From Nitrososphaerota archaeon (GTDB taxonomy: Archaea; Thermoproteota; Nitrososphaeria; Nitrososphaerales; Nitrosopumilaceae), in NCBI GenBank assembly GCA_005877205.1, contig VBPL01000041.1:1-64000 (forward strand): a stretch of 64,000 nt of DNA. Direction: 5' to 3'. Below are positions 16,286-25,116 of this stretch, one piece after another (position 1 is the stretch's first letter; each line of letters starts with the position of its first letter). The notes under the pieces are model-generated. The model worked only from the letters and a program-made list of their open reading frames with translations, did no database searches and was not told where the DNA came from. Position numbers and translations under genes: made by a program.

Positions 16286-17476
16286 TTATTTACCTGTCTT
16301 TATCTTCACTTGGGTGTCATTAATTATCTTTTTTTCAAGCCTGTCATCTAGAGGAATCTCAAGTAGATCTCCCATCCTTAGGTTCTTGAGCCCAGCAGCC
16401 ACCCTCTTTGCATGTTCATCATTCTGGTCCAGGCCTAAAAGTGACATGAGATAGGCAGCACCATTCTTACCAGCAAGTTCGCCAAAAACCATTCTCCTTC
16501 TGTTACCTACAACTTTTGGTTCTATAGGCTCGTATGCAGCAGGGTTCCTGAGAATTGCCGCTAGGTGAGTGCCAGCTTTGTGTTTGTAAGCTGTTGCACC
16601 AACAATAGGCTTGGAATCGTACGGCACTATATCTGTGTATTGTTCAATCAGTCTTGAAAGATCCATTAACATGTCTAATCTGAAATTGTTTGGAGATTTG
16701 TAAAGATAGGTTAGTGTAACTGCTGTTTCAGCAAGAGCGGGTATGCCAGTTCTTTCGCCAACTCCATCAATTGTAGTATGAATCTGATCTGCGCCTGCAT
16801 CACATCCTGCTAAAGCATTTGCTAATGCCAAACCAATATCATTGTGACAGTGTACGTCAAGTGGAGTCTTGATTTCATCATGAACAGTTTTCACGAGGTT
16901 ATACATACCGTTTGGTCTCATTATTCCAACCGTATCTGGTATACTTATTCTGTCTACACCTGCATCTGAGATTGCTTTGCATACCTTAATCAGAAATTCA
17001 GGCTCTGCCCTGCTAGCATCCTCTACCGTGAATCGCATTTTCAAACCATGTGACTTGGCATATTCTACAGTTTCAACTGCTCTTCTCATGGCCTCTTCTC
17101 GGGTTATTCTTAGTTTGTCTTTCATATGTACATCTGATATACCAAGGTACGTTGCCATCCAGCTTGCATCGCAGTCAAGTACTATGTCAACATCTTCTCG
17201 CAGGGCACGTACATGTGCTACAATATCAGCTCTTAATCCCTGCTTGATTATCGTCTTTGTTGCCTCTTTATGATCAGGCGAAACTACTGGCGAAATTTCT
17301 ATTTGATCAACTCCAAAGTAATCAAGCATCCACGCAATCTGGATTCGTTGCTTGTTCGAAAACGTTACACCGGGATGCTGCTCTCCTTCCCTAAGAGTAC
17401 TATCAAGAATACGAATCTTCTTTGGCATTGTGCCAATCTCGTTATACTTGTATGCGTAATAATTCGGATCGTCCAT
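16286..17476 (-). CDS. lysS: Homocitrate synthase
   Basis: A 396-residue member of the 2-isopropylmalate/homocitrate synthase family that condenses acetyl-CoA with 2-oxoglutarate, the first step of the aminoadipate lysine route. The catalytic opening IRILDSTLREGEQHPGVTFS and the metal-binding histidines in TPLDVHCHNDIGLALAN are intact. It leads the lysS-lysW-lysX-lysK group, which argues for homocitrate rather than isopropylmalate or citramalate synthesis. The ATG at 17476 or a downstream ATG (residue 17) could be the start. A palindrome lies just upstream. Confidence 0.88.
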   Translation of the reverse strand: MDDPNYYAYKYNEIGTMPKKIRILDSTLREGEQHPGVTFSNKQRIQIAWMLDYFGVDQIEISPVVSPDHKEATKTIIKQGLRADIVAHVRALREDVDIVLDCDASWMATYLGISDVHMKDKLRITREEAMRRAVETVEYAKSHGLKMRFTVEDASRAEPEFLIKVCKAISDAGVDRISIPDTVGIMRPNGMYNLVKTVHDEIKTPLDVHCHNDIGLALANALAGCDAGADQIHTTIDGVGERTGIPALAETAVTLTYLYKSPNNFRLDMLMDLSRLIEQYTDIVPYDSKPIVGATAYKHKAGTHLAAILRNPAAYEPIEPKVVGNRRRMVFGELAGKNGAAYLMSLLGLDQNDEHAKRVAAGLKNLRMGDLLEIPLDDRLEKKIINDTQVKIKTGK

Positions 17477-17500
17477 TGCTTATTTAGTATAAAAATTTAG

Positions 17501-17518
17501 CGAATATAAACATATTCG
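17501..17518. promoter_or_regulatory. Palindromic operator candidate at the lysS promoter
   Basis: CGAATATAAACATATTCG has perfect 7-base arms around a 4-base spacer, 25 bases before the lysS ATG. Read on the minus strand it contains TTTATATTC, which can itself act as the TATA box. A repressor bound here would block initiation. The Lrp-type regulator encoded next door at 17593-18012 is the obvious candidate protein, by position only. Confidence 0.5.
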
Positions 17519-17592
17519 TACAGAATTCGGCTAAATATGGCATTTACACGACGATTTACGTCATTAACTAGAAGAAGGAGCCGAACTTCGTT

Positions 17593-18012
17593 TTAGGTAA
17601 TAGTTCGAAGTATTATTACAGTATTGGTGTCAAAAACACCAGGAACTTTTCGTAGATTATCAATACAGGCGTTTATGTCTGTGATTGTTGGTGCTCTAAT
17701 AATTACAGCAATATCATATTGACCGGTTATTTCAAAAACCGTGTGTACACCTTGTAATTTTGCAAGTTTCGCTGAGACTTTGGATGTATCTGTTGCAGAA
17801 TCAACTGAAATCAGGATTATCGCGCTTGTAGAGTTAGCATCACCAGTTTCAATGGTAAATTTTTTTATCACACCACTATCAGTTAAGTTCTTTACTCTTC
17901 TTCTAACTGCAGATTCTGAAAGACTTAGTTTTTCTCCGATTTCAACAAAAGACTGTCTTGAATCTTTTTTTAACATTTCAATTATTGTCTCGTCTGTCTT
18001 GTCCCTATACAT
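17593..18012 (-). CDS. lysM: Lrp/AsnC-family transcription regulator (LysM-like)
   Basis: A full-length Lrp regulator of 139 residues: an N-terminal helix-turn-helix (SRQSFVEIGEKLSLSESAVR) and a C-terminal RAM domain with ITGQYDIAVIIRAP. LysM proteins regulate lysine synthesis in Sulfolobus, and this gene sits inside the lysine/arginine cluster between lysJ and lysS. AGGAGG precedes the ATG at 18012, which overlaps the lysJ end by eight bases; a start at 18048 would overlap by 44. It probably senses lysine or a related amino acid. Confidence 0.82.
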   Translation of the reverse strand: MYRDKTDETIIEMLKKDSRQSFVEIGEKLSLSESAVRRRVKNLTDSGVIKKFTIETGDANSTSAIILISVDSATDTSKVSAKLAKLQGVHTVFEITGQYDIAVIIRAPTITDINACIDNLRKVPGVFDTNTVIILRTIT

Positions 18013-19180
18013 TTCTTCTCTGTTCCTCCTTTGATAATATGGCATCAAGCGTTTCTAAAGCTTTGTTTATATCTGATTCGGAGATTACTAGAGGTGGCAA
18101 TAATCGCAATATGTTTTTGCCTGAGTAGAGTAACAATAGATTATTTGCGATTCCATCGAACAAAATGTCTTTTACATCAAATTTCATTTCGATTCCGATC
18201 ATCAAACCCCTGCCTCGCACTTCACGAATTATTTTGTGTTTTTCTTTTAACCTTTCCAATCCATCACGAAAGATATTTCCCATTTTGACAGCATTTTCTA
18301 CTAATCCATCTTCTGTTAGAGCCTGGATGGTTGCTATTCCTGCTGCACATGAGAGTGGATTTCCACCAAAGGTAGACGATTGTTCGCCTTTGCTAATAGA
18401 AGATAAAATGTCTGGTCTTACTAGAGTCGCTCCCATGGGGACTCCACCCGCTATTCCTTTTGCAAGGCACATAATGTCAGGTGTGGTCTCCCAGTGTTGG
18501 CTTGCCCACATTTTACCGGTCCTTCCTAAACCTGATTGGATTTCATCAAATATCAAGACAATTCCTTTTTCATTACACAACCTTCTTACCTCTTGCAGGA
18601 AACCATCTGGTACCACATGAATGCCACTTTCTCCTTGAATTGGTTCAAGGATGACAAGCGCTGTTTCAGAATTTACAGTAGACCGCAACGAGTCAAGATC
18701 TCCAAATGGTGAAAAAGAAACACTTTCTACAAGTGGTTCAAAGGATTTGCGATATTTTGGATTGAAGGTAACTGAAAGTGACCCAAATGATTTTCCATGG
18801 TACGATCCGTTCATTGCTACCATTCCTTTCTTTCCAGTGAATTTACGCGCGAATTTTAAGGCAGCCTCAACAGCTTCAGCTCCACTATTATTAAGAAACA
18901 CTTGACTTAGACCCTTAGGTGCTATCTTAATGAGGTTCTCAAGAAATTCTTCTCTAGTTTTGTTGTATAGTGAACTGTGGACTGTGATTATTTTTTCAAG
19001 TTGTGCCTTTAGTGCACGTACTACACGTGGATTACAGTGACCCACTAGAGCTACTCCATAACCGCCCATACAGTCTATGTACTCCTTTCCGTTTATGTCC
19101 CACACATGAGCTCCAAGCCCACGTTCTATCGTAACTGGAAATCTTTGGTAGATATTTCCCATGAATTGATCTTCAGTCAT
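18005..19180 (-). CDS. lysJ: [LysW]-aminoadipate semialdehyde/[LysW]-glutamate semialdehyde transaminase
   Basis: A class III PLP aminotransferase of 391 residues. FDEIQSGLGRTGKMW carries the PLP-binding Asp and CLAKGIAGGVPMGATL the Schiff-base Lys. It aminates the semialdehyde on the LysW carrier; in archaea of this type one enzyme normally serves both lysine and ornithine branches. I chose the ATG at 19180, whose ATGA overlaps the lysZ stop. A further ATG lies 18 bases upstream. Confidence 0.87.
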   Translation of the reverse strand: MTEDQFMGNIYQRFPVTIERGLGAHVWDINGKEYIDCMGGYGVALVGHCNPRVVRALKAQLEKIITVHSSLYNKTREEFLENLIKIAPKGLSQVFLNNSGAEAVEAALKFARKFTGKKGMVAMNGSYHGKSFGSLSVTFNPKYRKSFEPLVESVSFSPFGDLDSLRSTVNSETALVILEPIQGESGIHVVPDGFLQEVRRLCNEKGIVLIFDEIQSGLGRTGKMWASQHWETTPDIMCLAKGIAGGVPMGATLVRPDILSSISKGEQSSTFGGNPLSCAAGIATIQALTEDGLVENAVKMGNIFRDGLERLKEKHKIIREVRGRGLMIGIEMKFDVKDILFDGIANNLLLLYSGKNILRLLPPLVISESDINKALETLDAILSKEEQRRNV

Positions 19181-19977
19181 TTTGAAATCACTGTGCAATT
19201 GTCGTGAGCAATGGCCGATGATACAGGATTTTCTTTTTGGCCATTTGCAATTAGAGCTTCTTTTACACCCATCTCTAATGCTTCTGTGGAGGCTAGAATT
19301 TTCTTTTCCATCCCAAATCCTATTTTTGGTAGAATCTCCTTTGCTTCTGCTAAAGATAACTTGTTGACTAGCTTATCATCCATTAGTAGACCGTCTACGT
19401 TTGTAAGAAATAGTATCTTGTCTGACCGCATCTTTCCAGCTACATATGCAGCAGCTCTGTCACCGTCCACATTTAGAAAATCAAATTCCTCACTGATTGC
19501 TATCGGTGATATGACAGGAACATATCCTTGATCCAAGATTGACCTTACAAGATTAGTATTTACATCTTGTATCTTTCCAGTATATCCTCCATCAATTGCC
19601 ATCTTTCTTCCTTTTTCGTTAATGACAACCAGCTTCTTTTTTCGCTCTGCCTGGATTATTTTTCCATCTATTCCTGAAAGACCAACCGCATTGATTCCAT
19701 TTTTTTGAAGCATTCCAACAATTATTTTGTTTATCTTGCCAGACATAACCATTGTGAAAATTTCTGCTGTTTCCTTGTCAGTGTATCTACTTTTGATTCC
19801 TCCAGGCGATACAATGAATTTCTGTTCTTTTCCAAGAGCTTCAGAAATCTTGGTGACCTCTTTGCCTCCACCATGTACTAGTATTACTTTTTCTTGTTCG
19901 GACACTTTCTTGAGATCAGATATTGTGGAAGGATGAAGACCATCTACTACACTCCCTCCTATCTTGATTGTTATCAT
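19177..19977 (-). CDS. lysZ: [LysW]-aminoadipate/[LysW]-glutamate kinase
   Basis: An amino-acid kinase of 266 residues that phosphorylates the carrier-bound acyl chain. MITIKIGGSVVDG at the start and VILVHGGGKEVTK near residue 35 are the phosphate and substrate loops, and FLNVDGDRAAAYVAGKM is the conserved C-terminal site. It resembles ArgB but its LysW-linked neighbours decide the name. It lies four bases after lysY and overlaps lysJ by four bases. Confidence 0.87.
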   Translation of the reverse strand: MITIKIGGSVVDGLHPSTISDLKKVSEQEKVILVHGGGKEVTKISEALGKEQKFIVSPGGIKSRYTDKETAEIFTMVMSGKINKIIVGMLQKNGINAVGLSGIDGKIIQAERKKKLVVINEKGRKMAIDGGYTGKIQDVNTNLVRSILDQGYVPVISPIAISEEFDFLNVDGDRAAAYVAGKMRSDKILFLTNVDGLLMDDKLVNKLSLAEAKEILPKIGFGMEKKILASTEALEMGVKEALIANGQKENPVSSAIAHDNCTVISK

Positions 19978-19981
19978 TTTT

Positions 19982-21034
19982 TCACACTGGAGTGAGGGGA
20001 GAATACGCTATGCCATCCATCTCATTAAATCCTGCCATTACATTCATGTTTTGTATGGCAGAACCTGCTGCACCTTTCATAAGATTGTCTGATGCAGAGA
20101 GTGCAATTAATCTATGATTGTCCTCATCTATATCAAATCCAATATCGCAAAAGTTGGATCCTACGACAAATTTTGGATCAGGGAATTTATAGAATCCTTT
20201 CTTGTCACGAATCAGTCTGATGAATTTTTCATTTTGGTACTGTTCACGATAGATTTTCCATATATCCATTTCACTTACCTCCTGAATAAGGAAAGTGTGA
20301 TTTGTACACAAGATTCCCCTCACAACATCCACCGCATGAGGACTCATTGATATCTTGATTTTCTTTCCTGCCACTTGGCTTAGCTCCTGTTCAATTTCTC
20401 CAGTGTGTCTATGTTTGGCGGGTTTGTACGGTCTTATGACTCCAGACCTCATAGCGTGATGAGTTCCTGCCTCAGAACCTGCCCCCGCTCCTGATGAACC
20501 GATCTTTGAATCTACTACAATGTGTTCAGAATCAATAATGTCCCTTTTTACTAGCGGATATAATGCAAGAATTGATGTTACTGCCATACATCCGGGACAT
20601 GAAACTAGCTGAGCCTTTTTGATTTCTTCTCTGTGTATTTCTGGAATGCCAAAGACTGACTTTGAGAGCAGCTCGGGATACGGATGCTGCCATCCATACC
20701 ACTTGTCATAATCAGGTGCGTTGTGCAACCTATAATCTGCACTCAAGTCTATTACCTTCATACCACGATCGTAAAATGCTTTTACAATATCCACAGCAGT
20801 TCCATGTGGTACCGCTGTAAACACTAGATCGCATTTGTCTGATAACTTGTCATAATCAAGCTCGGAAAATGTCAGATCAGTGAATCCTTTCAAGGCAGGT
20901 TGAATCCTCGAAATGTATTCTCCAACATACTGCCTTGAAGTAACCATTGCTATTTCGACTTTGGGATGACTAACAAGTAGTCTTAGAATTTCTCCACCGA
21001 CATACCCTGATGCTCCAACTACTCCGATTTTCAT
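19982..21034 (-). CDS. lysY: [LysW]-aminoadipyl/[LysW]-glutamyl phosphate reductase
   Basis: An ArgC-type reductase of 350 residues. The NADP-binding N-terminus is MKIGVVGASGYVGGEILRLL and the catalytic cysteine lies in LVSCPGCMAVTSIL near residue 148. It reduces the carrier-bound acyl phosphate to the semialdehyde. It follows argX by 30 bases in the minus-strand operon and probably serves both amino-acid branches. Confidence 0.88.
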   Translation of the reverse strand: MKIGVVGASGYVGGEILRLLVSHPKVEIAMVTSRQYVGEYISRIQPALKGFTDLTFSELDYDKLSDKCDLVFTAVPHGTAVDIVKAFYDRGMKVIDLSADYRLHNAPDYDKWYGWQHPYPELLSKSVFGIPEIHREEIKKAQLVSCPGCMAVTSILALYPLVKRDIIDSEHIVVDSKIGSSGAGAGSEAGTHHAMRSGVIRPYKPAKHRHTGEIEQELSQVAGKKIKISMSPHAVDVVRGILCTNHTFLIQEVSEMDIWKIYREQYQNEKFIRLIRDKKGFYKFPDPKFVVGSNFCDIGFDIDEDNHRLIALSASDNLMKGAAGSAIQNMNVMAGFNEMDGIAYSPLTPV

Positions 21035-21064
21035 TGATACACTCCTACCATAACACAGTATAAT

Positions 21065-21919
21065 TTATCTTATAGCTGAAGTAACTGCGTATTCGATCAT
21101 TTCTTTTGGAATGTTTCGTTTTGCAACCTTTGCCAGCCCCTTGAATTCTACGGTATTGTTTATTTCGTGAACTACGAGCCCATGCTTTTCATCTTCCATG
21201 ATGTCAATACCCAGGATTCCACCACCGACAGCTTGGGATGCCTTGATGCAAAGATCCTCAAGTTCTTTGGTGATTTCGCAGGAGATTGGTTCTGCGCCAA
21301 GAGCGATGTTTGTCTTAAAACCACGCGAAGTTCGATACATGGCTGCAATTACATTACCTCCAACTGCTATCGCTCGAATATCCCTCGGGGGTCTTTTCAC
21401 CATTTCCTGCAAATAGTATATCCTATCGAGAGGGCCATCGCTTAATTCTCTTACTTCGACTATTGCGTCAGCAGTATCTCTATCCTTTAACGGCATGACG
21501 CCTCTACCCCAACTTCCTATGACGGGTTTGATAACCAACGGGTATCCCTCTTTATCTAATATCTCCAATGCCGCCTCCGAAGAAAATGCAAAGTAGGTCT
21601 TTGGAGTAGGTACATTGTGCTTTTTTAACAAAAGAGATGTTAGCATCTTGTTTCCGCAATTATTGGCAACTTCAAACTTGTTGACTACGGGTACATCTAG
21701 GAATTCTAGACATGCAGTGAAATGAAGGCCGCGAAAATAACTAACACATCTTTCAATTACTACATCCCCAAAGTCAAAATTATTTTTCTTGCTTTCAGTG
21801 CTGATTTGGGTTATTTTTGCATCAATCATCTTCGTATCGTGTCCTAGCTCGATTGCTTTCTCTTCGAGCATTTTCTCCTCTACTCTTACTCTATCGAACA
21901 CGATGCAAACCTTCGGCAT
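21065..21919 (-). CDS. argX: Glutamate-[LysW] ligase
   Basis: The second ATP-grasp ligase, 284 residues and clearly paralogous to LysX at 15.3 kb (shared PMV/PLVIKPV-GSWGR, SLHSTA/GLHFTA and NNT-E-K motifs). Its tail NNTVEFKGLAKVAKRNIPK diverges from LysX. Placement between a canonical LysW and argininosuccinate synthase suggests that it loads glutamate for arginine synthesis. The ATG directly follows the lysW stop. The specificity call is by context and could be reversed. Confidence 0.78.
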   Translation of the reverse strand: MPKVCIVFDRVRVEEKMLEEKAIELGHDTKMIDAKITQISTESKKNNFDFGDVVIERCVSYFRGLHFTACLEFLDVPVVNKFEVANNCGNKMLTSLLLKKHNVPTPKTYFAFSSEAALEILDKEGYPLVIKPVIGSWGRGVMPLKDRDTADAIVEVRELSDGPLDRIYYLQEMVKRPPRDIRAIAVGGNVIAAMYRTSRGFKTNIALGAEPISCEITKELEDLCIKASQAVGGGILGIDIMEDEKHGLVVHEINNTVEFKGLAKVAKRNIPKEMIEYAVTSAIR

Positions 21920-22087
21920 CTATTCTCCCCAATCTTCGCCTACTTTTTCAGCATGTTTTAATTCGCATACGCTACCGTTTTTGGAAGCAATCTCAAAATC
22001 TGACCCACAATCAGGGCAGGAGATTATTTCTCCAACACTTGCGTCGTCTGGAATTTTTATTTTGGCGTCACATTCTGGGCAATTCAT
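21920..22087 (-). CDS. lysW: LysW/ArgW amino-group carrier protein (canonical EDWGE end)
   Basis: A 55-residue carrier with CPEC and CPDC zinc knuckles and the normal C-terminus GEDWGE. It holds the growing substrate by an isopeptide bond to its final Glu. I chose the ATG at 22087 because GAGGTGA precedes it at ribosome-binding distance. A GTG at 22102 overlaps the argG stop as GTGA and would add five residues. It is the only LysW in the window with the loading residue intact. Confidence 0.92.
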   Translation of the reverse strand: MNCPECDAKIKIPDDASVGEIISCPDCGSDFEIASKNGSVCELKHAEKVGEDWGE

Positions 22088-22098
22088 TCTTTGATCTT

Positions 22099-23286
22099 TC
22101 ACCTCTTTTTTAGTAATTTATTAGCTTCTGTTGATTGAAGTCCCCATAATTCAACAAATCCCTTTGCAAGAGTTTGGTCAAAAGTGGAACCAGAGCCGTA
22201 TGTTGCCAAGTCATGACTATACAGGGAATAATCGGATTTTCTCCCAACAACTCGAAGACTTCCTTTGAACATTTTCAGTTTTACAGTTCCGCTAACTCTC
22301 TTTTGTGTCGCATTGATAAACATATCTAAATCTGATTTCAGAGGATCTTGCCAAAGCCCAGAATAAGCTAACCAAGCCCATTCTGAATCGACGATGGCTT
22401 TGAATTTCAATTCATGTTTTGTTAGAACCATTTTTTCCAGATCGGTATGTGCTTCAATGAGACAAGTAGCAGCCGGCGTTTCATAGACTTCCCGTGATTT
22501 TATCCCTATTACCCTATCTTCGATGTGATCTACTATGCCTATACCACAGTTTCCGGCCTTTTTGTTGATGTATCCAATAAGTTCTATTGGTTTGAGATTC
22601 TTACCATCAGCTGATATTGGTACTCCTTCCTTAAACTTGACTTCTAAATACTGCGGTTTTTCAGGTAAATCCTTTGTTTTTACCCAGATGAACGCATCTT
22701 GTGGAGGTTCTGCGTATGCATTTTCCAAGTCCCCTCCTTCTATTGCCCTTCCCCACAAGTTTTGATCGACGCTAAATCTTTTTGCTGTGGTATCAATTTC
22801 TATTCCATGTTTTTTTGCAAATTTTAATTCGATATCACGCGTAAGATTGAGATCTCGGATTGGAGCAATAATTGGAAGGCCTGAACTAGATCGCATTGTG
22901 ACATCAAACCTGACTTGATCGTTTCCTTTTCCGGTACATCCATGAGCCAGCGCCTTCGCATTTTCCTTTTTTGCTATTTCTACAACTTTTTGTGCAATAA
23001 GTGGCCTAGCTAGCGCAGTTGCAAGACAGTATTTCTTTTGATACAGAGCATTTGCCTTGATGGATGGGAAGATGAAATCTCTTACGAATTCTTCTCTAGC
23101 ATCTAAATTATAATGCCTTACGACTCCAAGTCTCTTTGCTTTTGTAGCAACCTTTTTTTTATCATCGCCTTGGCCAACATCTATTGTTACTGTGATGACA
23201 TCGAGGTTGTGTTTTTCTTGAAGATATTTCACAACTACTGATGTATCTAACCCACCAGAGAAAGCCAAGACCGCTTTTCCTTTCAT
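22099..23286 (-). CDS. argG: Argininosuccinate synthase
   Basis: A 395-residue enzyme joining citrulline and aspartate. The ATP pyrophosphatase loop VLAFSGGLDTSVVVKYL starts the protein, and GCTGKGNDQVRFDV and the later SDYSLYSHDLATYGSG are typical. It heads the operon argG-lysW-argX-lysY-lysZ-lysJ, tying the canonical LysW to arginine. ArgH is not in the window. Confidence 0.95.
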   Translation of the reverse strand: MKGKAVLAFSGGLDTSVVVKYLQEKHNLDVITVTIDVGQGDDKKKVATKAKRLGVVRHYNLDAREEFVRDFIFPSIKANALYQKKYCLATALARPLIAQKVVEIAKKENAKALAHGCTGKGNDQVRFDVTMRSSSGLPIIAPIRDLNLTRDIELKFAKKHGIEIDTTAKRFSVDQNLWGRAIEGGDLENAYAEPPQDAFIWVKTKDLPEKPQYLEVKFKEGVPISADGKNLKPIELIGYINKKAGNCGIGIVDHIEDRVIGIKSREVYETPAATCLIEAHTDLEKMVLTKHELKFKAIVDSEWAWLAYSGLWQDPLKSDLDMFINATQKRVSGTVKLKMFKGSLRVVGRKSDYSLYSHDLATYGSGSTFDQTLAKGFVELWGLQSTEANKLLKKR

Positions 23287-23456
23287 TGAGGGTTTCTGTG
23301 ATCAGAATTTCGCATTTATCTTTTATGATCTGATATTTTCTGCCATTTTGTTTTAGTATAAAATTGGGAAAATTATTTTTCAAAAGATGAGATAAAACGA
23401 ATTAGTCCAAGCTAAAATTCGATCACTATTTAACCGCATTATTATAACGCTGTTAT

Positions 23457-23525
23457 ATGAAATTAATTCTAGACCTGGGTAGCTGCAAAGTGCTTGGTGA
23501 AGTGAAAATAGGGGAGAGATCGTGA
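23457..23525 (+). CDS. Possible 22-residue leader peptide before the ABC operon
   Basis: An ATG-started frame of 22 codons (MKLILDLGSCKVLGEVKIG and three more residues) ends in TGA overlapping the GTG start of the ABC ATPase as GTGA. TATTTAA at 23427-23433 is 24-30 bases before this ATG, so a leaderless transcript would begin here. Translating it would deliver ribosomes to the ATPase start. It has no repeated regulatory codon, so simple attenuation is not indicated. Confidence 0.4.
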   Translation: MKLILDLGSCKVLGEVKIGERS

Positions 23526-24298
23526 CAAAACTTCAGGCAAGAAACGTCATTAAACACTTTGATCATAATGGAAATTCTGTTGTAGCATTAAACGGAATCA
23601 ACCTTAACGTTGAAGAAGGTGATTTCGTATGCATTGTAGGTCCTTCAGGATGTGGAAAATCTACTTTTTTGAATATTGTAGCTGGACTTGAAAAACCAGA
23701 TTCCGGTGAAATTCTTCTCAATGGAAAACCCATCTCCAGTCCGGGACCTGATAGGACATTAGTTTTTCAGGAAGGCGCACTATTTCCTTGGCTTAAAGTA
23801 ATTGATAACGTTGAATTTGGACTCAAAATGGCTGGAATCCCAAAAAACGAACGAAGTGAGATCTCCAAAAGATATCTGGATATGATGCAGCTAACCAAGT
23901 TTGCTGACTCTTATACGTATCAGCTTTCAACTGGAATGAAGCAAAGAGTCGCTATAGCAAGAGCTCTTGCCATGGATCCGGAAATTCTTCTGATGGATGA
24001 ACCATTTGCCGCGCTTGATTCTCAGACAAGAGATCTGTTATTGGTAGAGTTGCAATTGATATGGGAAAGAACTAGAAAGACAATCATATTTGTGACACAT
24101 AATATTTCCGAATCTGTAATTCTTGGAAACAGAGTTGTAGTATTCAAAAACAGACCTTCCAAAATAAAAAAGGAAATAGTGATTGATTACAGGCGACCAA
24201 GACTTGCAGAGGACGAAAATCTTCAGAAATATTATCATCAAATTCTTGATGAGCTAAAAAGTGAAGTAATTGCAAGAGCAAAAGATGAAAATCAATGA
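23522..24298 (+). CDS. ABC transporter ATPase, NitT/TauT type
   Basis: A 258-residue ATPase of the nitrate/sulfonate/taurine importer class. Walker A is GPSGCGKST near residue 41, Walker B is EILLMDEPFAALD near 160. The signature loop reads LSTGMKQR instead of the usual LSGGM/Q. It overlaps the permease gene by four bases and is the first gene of a three-gene importer. The substrate could be a sulfonate, nitrate-like anion or vitamin precursor; the sequence does not decide. Confidence 0.88.
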   Translation: MTKLQARNVIKHFDHNGNSVVALNGINLNVEEGDFVCIVGPSGCGKSTFLNIVAGLEKPDSGEILLNGKPISSPGPDRTLVFQEGALFPWLKVIDNVEFGLKMAGIPKNERSEISKRYLDMMQLTKFADSYTYQLSTGMKQRVAIARALAMDPEILLMDEPFAALDSQTRDLLLVELQLIWERTRKTIIFVTHNISESVILGNRVVVFKNRPSKIKKEIVIDYRRPRLAEDENLQKYYHQILDELKSEVIARAKDENQ

Positions 24299-25101
24299 CT
24301 GAATCCCTGACCACAACACAAAAAACACATCACAGAAATCTTGATGATGCTGCCAATGCTGTCTTGCTTTTGGCAGTATTCATCGGCATATGGCAATTAG
24401 TGTTTATGCTTGGCATATGGCCTAAAGTTTCTCTGCCGTCACCTGCAATGGTTACAGAGTCTTTTTCCAGAATTGTATGGAATCATTCTCTTCCAGTGAG
24501 CATAGGGGTAACTCTAGCCAGACTTGTTGGCGCATTTGCTATTTCTATGGCTCTTGGTATGCTTATTGGGCTTGGCATGATTAGGTTCAAAGGATTCGGG
24601 AAAACACTGAATTCATTTTCTGCGGGACTTTTATCTTTTCCAAGTATTGCTTGGGTCCCTTTTTCCATTCTCTTAATTGGATTTAATGAATTTGGTATAA
24701 TGTTTGTAGTTATAATGAGCTCGATTTTTTCAATAATGATTTCAACCTACAGTAGTATTAGAAACATACCTCCACTCTATCTTGATGCTGCAAAGAACAT
24801 GGGTGCAAAAGGTTTCGCACTTTTTAGACATGTTACAATTCCAGCCGCCACACCTTCTCTGATAATTGGTTTAAGGCAAGCATGGTCGTTTGCATGGCAC
24901 GCGATAATAGGAGCAGAAATACTTATGTCAATTTTAGGTCTGGGACACATCCTGTCTGTTGGAAGAGAATTTCTTGACATGAGTCAAGTAATTGCCAGTA
25001 TGATTACTATTTTTGCAATCGGTTTGTTAGTTGACCGACTAATATTGTATAAAGTGGAAGAGAGGGTACGAAGGAAATGGGGATTGGATTTTCATCGTTA
25101 A
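24295..25101 (+). CDS. ABC transporter permease, NitT/TauT type
   Basis: A 268-residue inner-membrane permease with about six helices. The coupling-loop signature that docks with the ATPase is in the region YLDAAKNMGAKGFALFRHV, followed by IPAATPSLIIGLRQAWSFAW, characteristic of SsuC/TauC proteins. ATGA overlap with the ATPase gene shows translational coupling. Confidence 0.88.
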   Translation: MTESLTTTQKTHHRNLDDAANAVLLLAVFIGIWQLVFMLGIWPKVSLPSPAMVTESFSRIVWNHSLPVSIGVTLARLVGAFAISMALGMLIGLGMIRFKGFGKTLNSFSAGLLSFPSIAWVPFSILLIGFNEFGIMFVVIMSSIFSIMISTYSSIRNIPPLYLDAAKNMGAKGFALFRHVTIPAATPSLIIGLRQAWSFAWHAIIGAEILMSILGLGHILSVGREFLDMSQVIASMITIFAIGLLVDRLILYKVEERVRRKWGLDFHR

Positions 25102-25116
25102 CAGGGTGATGAAAGA

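Noticed and set aside
17526-17585. TTCGGCT/AGCCGAA inverted repeat between the regulator and lysS
   Set aside because: The arms are only seven bases with a 46-base loop, too weak for a hairpin; kept apart from the tight palindrome next to it.
18165-18620. 151-codon plus-strand frame opposite lysJ
   Set aside because: Pro/Ser-rich shadow of a well-supported aminotransferase; no motif.
23162-23383. 73-codon minus-strand frame overlapping the argG start
   Set aside because: It overlaps argG codons in another frame and has no motif; likely non-coding.
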